A stretch of DNA of 64,000 nt from Nocardioides stalactiti. GTDB lineage: Bacteria; Actinomycetota; Actinomycetes; Propionibacteriales; Nocardioidaceae. The notes under the pieces are model-generated. The model was not told the DNA's origin. It saw nothing but the letters and a program-made list of their open reading frames with translations, and did not search any database. Shown piece by piece: positions 58,994 through 64,000 of this stretch. Position 1 is the first letter of the stretch. Every line of letters begins with the position of its first letter. The translations under genes and the position numbers were made by a program. The DNA lies in assembly GCF_014180715.1 (NCBI RefSeq), contig NZ_JACEFC010000004.1:1-64000 (forward strand), in the 5' to 3' direction.

Positions 58994-59637
58994 TGGCGAA
59001 GGTGATCGTCCTTGCCGGCCCGTCCGGGTCCGGCAAGTCGCGGCTCGCGGAGCGGCTCGAGCAGCGGTACGGCTGGCCGACGCTGCGGCTCGACGACTTC
59101 TACCGCGACGGCGACGAGTCGGGCCTGCCGCGGATCGAGGACGGTGCCAACGCCGGGCTCGTCGACTGGGACCACCCCGGCACGTGGCACTGCGACGACG
59201 CCGAGGCGGCGCTGCTCGCGCTGTGCCGGACCGGGGCCACCGACGTGCCGGTCTACTCGATCTCCGAGAGCCGGCGGACCGGAGCCCAGCGGCTCGACCT
59301 CGGCGGCGCCGCCGTCTTCTGCGCGGAAGGGATCTTCGCGCCTGACGTCGTCGAGGCGTGCCGGTCCGCCGGCGTCCTCGAGGCCGCCTACTGCGTGACC
59401 CAGCACCCGGCCGTCACCTTCTGGCGTCGCCTCCACCGCGACCTGCGCGAGCACCGCAAGCCGCCGCTCGTCCTGCTGCGGCGGGGCTGGGCGCTGGCCC
59501 GCGCCCAGCGTGACGTCGTACGACGTGCCACCGCCGTCGGTTGTCGGGTCGCCACCGGGGACCGGGCGTTCGCCGAGATCACCGCCGGCCGGCCGAGCCC
59601 CCACCACGACCCGGACGACCGTGGACTGGCCCGCTGA
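58993..59637 (+). CDS. Uridine-kinase-like P-loop protein
   Basis: A 214-residue P-loop kinase. VIVLAGPSGSGKSRLAERLE (~4-23) is Walker A, RLDDFYRDGDESGL (~32-45) matches the acidic substrate motif of uridine kinases and DWDHPGTWH (~57-65) its base region. EGIFAPDVV near 113 provides the Walker-B-like strand. The enzyme family phosphorylates uridine/cytidine, consistent with the nucleoside salvage neighbourhood. GTG 58993 shares its first base with the preceding stop codon (TAGTG), and the next gene starts inside it. Confidence 0.8.
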   Translation: MAKVIVLAGPSGSGKSRLAERLEQRYGWPTLRLDDFYRDGDESGLPRIEDGANAGLVDWDHPGTWHCDDAEAALLALCRTGATDVPVYSISESRRTGAQRLDLGGAAVFCAEGIFAPDVVEACRSAGVLEAAYCVTQHPAVTFWRRLHRDLREHRKPPLVLLRRGWALARAQRDVVRRATAVGCRVATGDRAFAEITAGRPSPHHDPDDRGLAR

Positions 59638-60148
59638 CCTGCGTCCGGCCGACCTGAAGCAGCCGGACGCCGTCTCCTGCGGAGCGACCAGCGCCGTCGT
59701 CGCCCGGATGCTCGTCGAGCCGTCGTGGCGGCCCGACGACGTCACCGCGACGATCGGCCGGGCCCACCGGCGGCTGACGTCCTCCCGCAGCGCCCGCGAC
59801 CGCTTCCAGATGCCGTGGCCGCGGCGGCTCGGCACTCCCCCGTGGGCGCTTGCCGGCACCCTGACCGCGCTCACCGACCAGCGGATCGCCACGGTCAACG
59901 CGCGACCGCGGCCGGCGCTCGGCTTCGACGTGCTGGCCGAGCAGGTCCGCACCCGTCCCGTCGGGGTCTACGTCGGCAACCGGTGGCTGCCGCGACACGT
60001 GGTGCTCGCCTTCGCGGTCGCCGACGGCGGCGAGGCGGTCCGCCTGTTCGACCCCGCCCGCGGCGCGCTCGGCACCGTGCCGCGCGACCAGTGGGCCTCC
60101 CACCGGGTCGGGGTGGCCGGGTGGAGCCACCTCTGGTTCGTCGTCTGA
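59621..60148 (+). CDS. C39-like cysteine-peptidase-fold protein
   Basis: A 175-residue protein. LKQPDAVSCGATSAVVARML (~11-30) gives the Gln...Cys arrangement of C39/papain-like peptidases, PRHVVLAFAV (~125) the His and VRLFDPARGALG (~138) the third acidic residue. These match a bacteriocin-processing-type peptidase fold without transporter domains. GTG 59621 lies 17 nt inside the uridine-kinase-like gene. Role unknown; it could process a small peptide or act as a deamidase or isopeptidase. Convergent with add. Confidence 0.65.
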   Translation: MDWPADLRPADLKQPDAVSCGATSAVVARMLVEPSWRPDDVTATIGRAHRRLTSSRSARDRFQMPWPRRLGTPPWALAGTLTALTDQRIATVNARPRPALGFDVLAEQVRTRPVGVYVGNRWLPRHVVLAFAVADGGEAVRLFDPARGALGTVPRDQWASHRVGVAGWSHLWFVV

Positions 60149-60158
60149 GCGCTGCTCA
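60146..60158. other. Short palindrome containing both convergent stop codons
   Basis: TGAGC-GCT-GCTCA carries the TGA of the C39-like gene at one end and the reverse of the add TGA at the other. It may terminate both genes, though the stem is short (5-6 bp). Confidence 0.4.
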
Positions 60159-61235
60159 GCGCCGGTCGGCGTACCAGGGCTTGATGACCTCCATGATCAG
60201 CCGGTAGCGCTCGTCGTAGGGCAGGAAGGCCGACTTCATCGCGTTGACGGTCAGCCACTCGACCTTGGGCAGGCCCCAGCCGAACGCCTCGCAGAGCAGC
60301 TGGTGCTCCTTCGTCATCGAGGTGCCGCTCATCAGCCGGTTGTCGGTGTTGACGGTGACCCGGAACCGCAGGTCGGCGAGCAGGCCGATCGGGTGCTCGG
60401 CGATCGATGCCGCTGCGCCGGTCTGGAGGTTGGACGACGGGCACATCTCGAGCGGGATCCGCTTGTCGCGCACGTAGGAGGCGAGCTTGCCGAGCCGCGC
60501 GGTCCCGTCGGCCTCGACGGTGATGTCGTCGATGATCCGGACACCGTGGCCCAGCCGGTCGGCGCCGCACCACTGCACGGCCTCCCAGATCGACGGCAGC
60601 CCGAAGGCCTCGCCGGCGTGACAGGTCGCGTGGCCGTTCTCCTGGCGCACGTAGTCGAAGGCGTCGAGGAACCGGGTGGGCGGGAAGCCAGCCTCGGGGC
60701 CGGCGATGTCGAACCCGGCGACGCCGCGGTCGCGGTTCTTGATCGCGAGCTCGGCGATCTCCAGCGACGGCGCCGCCTGGCGCATCGCCGTGAGGAGCTG
60801 TCGTACGACGATCCGGTCGCCGCTCGCCTCGACACCCTGACGGAAGCCCTCCTCCACGGCGCCGACGACCTGGTCGAGCTCGAGCCCGCGCTGGACGTGG
60901 AGCTCGGGGGCGTAGCGGATCTCGGCGTAGACGACGCCGTCGGCAGCCAGGTCCTCGACGCACTCACGCGCCACCCGGGTGAGCGCAGCCTCGGTCTGCA
61001 TCACGCCGACGGTGTGCTCGAACGTCTCGAGGTAGCGCACCAGCGAGCCCGAGTCGGCTGACTCGGCGAACCACGCGCCGAGCGCGGTCGCGTCGTCGGA
61101 GGGCAGCTGGTGACCGGCCTCGGCAGCGAGCTCCACGATCGTCTCCGGCCGTAGACCACCGTCGAGGTGGTCGTGCAGGAGGACCTTGGGCGCGGACGTC
61201 AGGTCCTCGAGCGTCGGGACGCGTGTAGGTTCCAT
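60156..61235 (-). CDS. add: Adenosine deaminase
   Basis: A 359-residue deaminase. [15 protein letters not shown] (~20-34) is the zinc-binding HxH segment, [10 protein letters not shown] (~207) adds a His and catalytic Glu, RLGHGVRI (~228) another His and [15 protein letters not shown] (~298) the substrate-contacting Asp region. It converts (deoxy)adenosine to (deoxy)inosine, supplying the purine phosphorylase. ATG 61235 is favoured over the codon at 61244 because of the spacing to GGAAGA. It is divergent from the MaoC gene. Confidence 0.95.
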   Translation of the reverse strand: MEPTRVPTLEDLTSAPKVLLHDHLDGGLRPETIVELAAEAGHQLPSDDATALGAWFAESADSGSLVRYLETFEHTVGVMQTEAALTRVARECVEDLAADGVVYAEIRYAPELHVQRGLELDQVVGAVEEGFRQGVEASGDRIVVRQLLTAMRQAAPSLEIAELAIKNRDRGVAGFDIAGPEAGFPPTRFLDAFDYVRQENGHATCHAGEAFGLPSIWEAVQWCGADRLGHGVRIIDDITVEADGTARLGKLASYVRDKRIPLEMCPSSNLQTGAAASIAEHPIGLLADLRFRVTVNTDNRLMSGTSMTKEHQLLCEAFGWGLPKVEWLTVNAMKSAFLPYDERYRLIMEVIKPWYADRR

Positions 61236-61282
61236 GCCCAGCATTCTTCCATCGGGTCAAATAGCGCAGAAGGAGTCGACGG

Positions 61283-61738
61283 ATGCGGGTCTTCGAGACG
61301 TTCGAGGAGCTGGAGGCCGCCGCTGGCGAGCAGATCGGCAGCAGCGAGTGGATCACCATCGACCAGCGGCGGGTGAACCAGTTCGCCGACGCCACCGGTG
61401 ACCACCAGTGGATCCACGTCGACATCGAGCGCGCCAAGGAGGGCCCGTTCGGCGGGACCATCGCGCACGGCTACCTGACCCTGGCGCTGGTGCCGTGGCT
61501 CGGCAGCCAGGTGTTCAAGCTGGCCACCCCCGGCGCCAAGCTCAACTACGGCGTCAACAAGGTCCGCTTCCCCGCGCCGCTCCTCGTCGGCTCGCGGATC
61601 CGGGTCCACGTGACGATCGCCAGCGTCACGGACCTGCCGACCGGCAAGCAGCTGACCGTCCAGCACACGATCGAGATCGAGGGCCAGGACCGGCCGGCGT
61701 GCGTCGCCGAGACCGTCGTCCTGCTGCTCCCCAACTGA
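61283..61738 (+). CDS. MaoC family dehydratase
   Basis: A 151-residue hot-dog-fold hydratase. FADATGDHQWIHVDIERA (~37-54) is the R-hydratase motif with the catalytic Asp and His; IAHGYLTLALVPWL (~67-80) completes the active-site region. Such enzymes hydrate (R)-enoyl-CoA or related thioesters. ATG 61283 follows AGAAGGAG at normal spacing. Divergent from add by only 47 bp. A strong hairpin follows the stop. Confidence 0.9.
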   Translation: MRVFETFEELEAAAGEQIGSSEWITIDQRRVNQFADATGDHQWIHVDIERAKEGPFGGTIAHGYLTLALVPWLGSQVFKLATPGAKLNYGVNKVRFPAPLLVGSRIRVHVTIASVTDLPTGKQLTVQHTIEIEGQDRPACVAETVVLLLPN

Positions 61739-61752
61739 GGGCTCGTCCGAGG

Positions 61753-61786
61753 CAACCGTGGGGCGCCGTCAGGCGTCACACGGTTG
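61753..61786 (+). terminator. Nested hairpin between maoC-like and vanW-like genes
   Basis: CAACCGTG (61753-61760) pairs with CACGGTTG (61779-61786). Inside, GGCGCC and GGCGTC pair with one G-U around a GTCA loop, giving a near-continuous 14-bp stem. It ends directly at the vanW-like ATG (61787), so it may also affect that gene's initiation. Confidence 0.55.
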
Positions 61787-62638
61787 ATGGACACCACCAA
61801 CCTCGCTGAGCGCCTGCGCGACGCACTGCCGGATCCTGTCGCCGAGCGCCTCGGGCCCGCCTACCGGCGCGCACGGCGGTCCTGGCAGTGGCGCACGTGC
61901 GGGGCGTCGCTCGCGCTCGAACGGCTGCCGGAGGACGCGTGCCCGCGCCCGGTCGCCGAGCACCGCTCGGTCATGCTGCGCGCGCTCGCCGGCGTCGACC
62001 CGCAGCTCCAGCGCAACAAGGTCGTCAACCTCCGGTTGGCGACCGCGACGCTCGACGGGCTGGTACTGCGCCCGGGCCAGCGGCTGTCCTTCTGGCGCCA
62101 CGTCGGCAACCCGTCGGCGCGGCGCGGCTACCTGCCCGGGGTCGTGCTGGTCGACGGCCGGCTCCAGGCCGGAGTGGGCGGCGGCCTGTGCCAGCTCACC
62201 AACCTGCTCCACTGGATGACGCTGCACACCGAGCTCACCGTGGTCGAGCGGTGGCGCCACAGCTACGACGTCTTCCCCGACGCCGGTCGCACGGTCCCGT
62301 TCGCCAGCGGTGCCACCTGCGCCTGGCCGTCCCTCGACCTCCAGGTCGAGAACCGCACCGCCGCGTCGTACCGGCTCTCGGTCGGGGTGGGCGACACCGA
62401 CCTCGAGGGCGCCTGGACCTCCGACGTCGCCCCGACCCGCCACTACCTGGTCTACGAGGCCGCCCACCTCATCACCAACGACGCCCCCGGCGTCCACACC
62501 CGCCGCAACGTGCTGCGCCGCAAGGTCTATGACAGCGCCGGCCGCGAGCTCGACGACGAGCTCGTCGCCCACAACCACGCCCTCATGCGCTACGACCCGG
62601 TCCTCGGCGCCGGCCCCGTCCGCATCCCGCTCCCCTGA
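61787..62638 (+). CDS. VanW family protein
   Basis: A 283-residue protein. GVGGGLCQLTNLLHWMTLH (~126-144) and VVERWRHSYDVFPDAGRTVP (~149-168) are the VanW family motifs. NVLRRKVYDSAGRELDDELV follows near the C-terminus. No signal or membrane helix is obvious, unlike VanW proteins of enterococci, so a cell-envelope link is not evident here. Function of the family is unresolved. ATG 61787 is used because TTG at 61784 is a poorer start. It follows a strong hairpin and converges with the membrane-protein gene at 62642. Confidence 0.75.
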   Translation: MDTTNLAERLRDALPDPVAERLGPAYRRARRSWQWRTCGASLALERLPEDACPRPVAEHRSVMLRALAGVDPQLQRNKVVNLRLATATLDGLVLRPGQRLSFWRHVGNPSARRGYLPGVVLVDGRLQAGVGGGLCQLTNLLHWMTLHTELTVVERWRHSYDVFPDAGRTVPFASGATCAWPSLDLQVENRTAASYRLSVGVGDTDLEGAWTSDVAPTRHYLVYEAAHLITNDAPGVHTRRNVLRRKVYDSAGRELDDELVAHNHALMRYDPVLGAGPVRIPLP

Positions 62639-62641
62639 GGG

Positions 62642-63064
62642 CTACTGCTCGGGGAGCTCGTCCGGGTCGTTGTTGCGGCGGGCCTCCAGGGCCCGCTCAC
62701 GGATGCGACGGCCACCGACCTTGGTGAAGGCGACGCTCGTCGCCAGGCCGAGGAGGACGACGCCGATCGCGATCGGGGCCATCGTCGCCGTGCCCTCGGT
62801 GCTCTTCAGCACGAGGCCCGTCAGGTAGATGGCCAGCCCGACGGTCAGCAGCACGAACCCGACCCGCTTCTCGGCGAGCAGCTTGGCGTGGGTGGAGATG
62901 GCGTCGTCCTCGCCGAGCGCCGAGCCCTCCTCGTCGCTGTCCTCGGCGATCTCCTCGCGCAGCTCGACGATGGACTCGGCGTTGTGGGCGTGGGACAGCA
63001 CGCCGGCGCCGACGAGGTCCAGCGCGACTCCGGTGACGACGAGGACTTCGGCCAGCAACGACAT
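62642..63064 (-). CDS. Small membrane protein with charged cytoplasmic loop
   Basis: A 140-residue protein with three helices (VLVVTGVALDLVGAGVLS, ~6-23; VGFVLLTVGLAIYLTGLVL, ~68-86; IAIGVVLLGLATSVAF, ~97-112) and an acidic, Glu/Asp-rich segment (~30-50, EEIAEDSDEEGSALGEDD) between the first two. The C-terminus is basic then acidic. No family recognised. ATG 63064 has GAGGATC upstream. It is the second gene after deoA, 9 nt downstream of that stop, so it likely shares its transcript. Confidence 0.6.
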   Translation of the reverse strand: MSLLAEVLVVTGVALDLVGAGVLSHAHNAESIVELREEIAEDSDEEGSALGEDDAISTHAKLLAEKRVGFVLLTVGLAIYLTGLVLKSTEGTATMAPIAIGVVLLGLATSVAFTKVGGRRIRERALEARRNNDPDELPEQ

Positions 63065-63073
63065 CGGTGATCC

Positions 63074-64000
63074 TCAGCTGACCCGGTCGATGACGATCGG
63101 GCCGGGCTCGTACGACGTGCCGGGGGCGGCGATGTCGTAGCCCCCCTCGAGGGCGGCCAGCGCCCGGTCGAACCGCGCGGGGGTGTCGGTGAGGAGCGTG
63201 AAGAGCGGGGCGCCTGCGGTGACCTCGTCACCGGGGCGGGCGTGCCAGACGATGCCGGCACCGGCCTGCACCGGGTCCTCCTTGCGCTCCCGGCCGGCGC
63301 CCAGGCGCCACGCGGCGATGCCGACGGAGAGGGCGTCGAGCCGGGTCAGCACCCCGCTCGAGCCGGCCGCGACGACGTGCGACTCCCGCGCGACCGGCAG
63401 CGTCGCGTCGGGGTCGCCGCCCTGCGCGCGGATCATCGCCTTCCAGGCGTCCATCGCCGAGCCGTCAGCCAGCTTGTCGGCCGGGTCGACGTCGGTCCGG
63501 CCGGCCGCGGCGAGCATCTCGCGGGCCAGGGCGAGCGTCAGCTCGACGACGTCGGCGGGCCCGCCACCGGCGAGCACCTCGACGGACTCGGTGACCTCGA
63601 TCGCGTTGCCGGCCGTCAGTCCCAGCGGCACGCTCATGTCGGTGAGCAGGGCGACCGTGCGGACCCCCGCGTCGGTGCCGAGCGCGACCATCACCTCGGC
63701 GAGCTCGCGGGCCCGGTCGACGTCCTTCATGAACGCGCCCGTGCCGACCTTCACGTCGAGCACCAGTGCCCCGGTCCCCTCGGCGATCTTCTTGCTCATG
63801 ATCGACGACGCGATGAGCGGGATCGCCTCGACCGTGCCGGTGACGTCGCGCAGTGCGTAGAGCTTCTTGTCGGCCGGGGCCAGCCCGTCGCCGGCCGCGC
63901 AGATGACCGCGCCGACCGACTCCAGCTGCGCCATCATCTCCTCGTTGGAGAGCGCCGCCCGCCAGCCGGGGATCGACTCGAGCTTGTCGAGCGTGCCGCC
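63074..64000 (-). CDS. deoA: Thymidine phosphorylase, 5' end beyond the window
   Basis: The visible 308 residues cover the C-terminal two-thirds of a thymidine/pyrimidine-nucleoside phosphorylase. At the window edge the frame reads GGTLDKLESIPGW (phosphate-binding glycine-rich motif), then ADKKLYALRDVTGTVEAIP and ASSIMSKKIAEGTGALVLD (family signature), and a C-terminal alpha/beta domain. It splits thymidine and deoxyuridine to base plus deoxyribose-1-phosphate, the input of the deoC route. The true start lies beyond base 64000; the ATG at 63937 is internal. It leads into the small membrane protein gene. Confidence 0.95.
   Translation of the reverse strand, partial: GGTLDKLESIPGWRAALSNEEMMAQLESVGAVICAAGDGLAPADKKLYALRDVTGTVEAIPLIASSIMSKKIAEGTGALVLDVKVGTGAFMKDVDRARELAEVMVALGTDAGVRTVALLTDMSVPLGLTAGNAIEVTESVEVLAGGGPADVVELTLALAREMLAAAGRTDVDPADKLADGSAMDAWKAMIRAQGGDPDATLPVARESHVVAAGSSGVLTRLDALSVGIAAWRLGAGRERKEDPVQAGAGIVWHARPGDEVTAGAPLFTLLTDTPARFDRALAALEGGYDIAAPGTSYEPGPIVIDRVS

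Overview
The window is high-G+C actinobacterial DNA, most likely from Nocardioidaceae (Nocardioides-like). I infer this from the clpP1-clpP2-clpX and tig cluster, a 13E12-family DUF222/HNH gene, mycobacterium-like synteny around a flavoprotein disulfide reductase, purine nucleoside phosphorylase and a phosphohexomutase, and strongly G/C-ending codons. No rRNA, IS element, CRISPR array or phage module was seen. Two tRNA genes (Pro-TGG, Gly-TCC) lie upstream of tig.

Layout. (1) 1-6,000 is an accessory stretch of weakly conserved genes with looser codon bias: a DUF2971 protein, a membrane-anchored protein ending in a SecD P1-head-like domain, a lipoprotein gene split by an in-frame amber codon, a DUF6998 protein with a PD-(D/E)xK-like signature, and an unknown CxCGxxGC protein. 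(2) 6,100-15,270 holds DUF998, a secreted zincin-like peptidase, an MTHFR-family protein, DUF429, a collagen-like protein divergent from an anchored protein, and a DUF222/HNH gene under a perfect LexA box. (3) 15,400-24,740 holds an SDR/TetR operon, a D-aminoacylase-like gene with its own TetR, a VapBC-type toxin-antitoxin pair, a lipoprotein SGNH hydrolase, and an AbiEi/DUF559-like gene bracketed by two copies of a 45-nt palindromic repeat. (4) 24,740-27,400 is clpX, clpP2, clpP1 with a ClgR-type box. (5) 27,470-41,220 holds a TetR-controlled amine-oxidase-like flavoprotein, a secreted PD40 propeller, a lipase-like hydrolase, tig, the tRNAs, a SpoIIE-type phosphatase, a Nei-type glycosylase, RpiB and two flavoprotein disulfide reductases. 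(6) 41,270-64,000 is dominated by nucleoside salvage (purine nucleoside phosphorylase, phosphohexomutase, deoC, two ALDH-like genes, uridine-kinase-like gene, add, deoA), interleaved with a sulfatase, an acyl-CoA ligase operon, a secreted lectin-like pair and two tandem PD40-RTX paralogues.

How the genes fit together. The salvage genes form a catabolic route. Adenosine deaminase and the two phosphorylases release (deoxy)ribose-1-phosphate, a mutase would convert it to the 5-phosphate, DeoC cleaves deoxyribose-5-phosphate to acetaldehyde and glyceraldehyde-3-phosphate, and the adjacent aldehyde dehydrogenase can oxidise the acetaldehyde. No deoB-type phosphopentomutase is present, so the phosphohexomutase homologue is a candidate for that step (inference).

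The most general regulatory observation is a recurring layout in which a TAnnnT hexamer lies 6-8 nt before an ATG or GTG with no Shine-Dalgarno sequence. I found it at 15 genes, which implies many leaderless transcripts. Readable regulatory palindromes include one LexA box, one ClgR-type box, three TetR-type operator sites (one a tandem pair) and a toxin-antitoxin operator.
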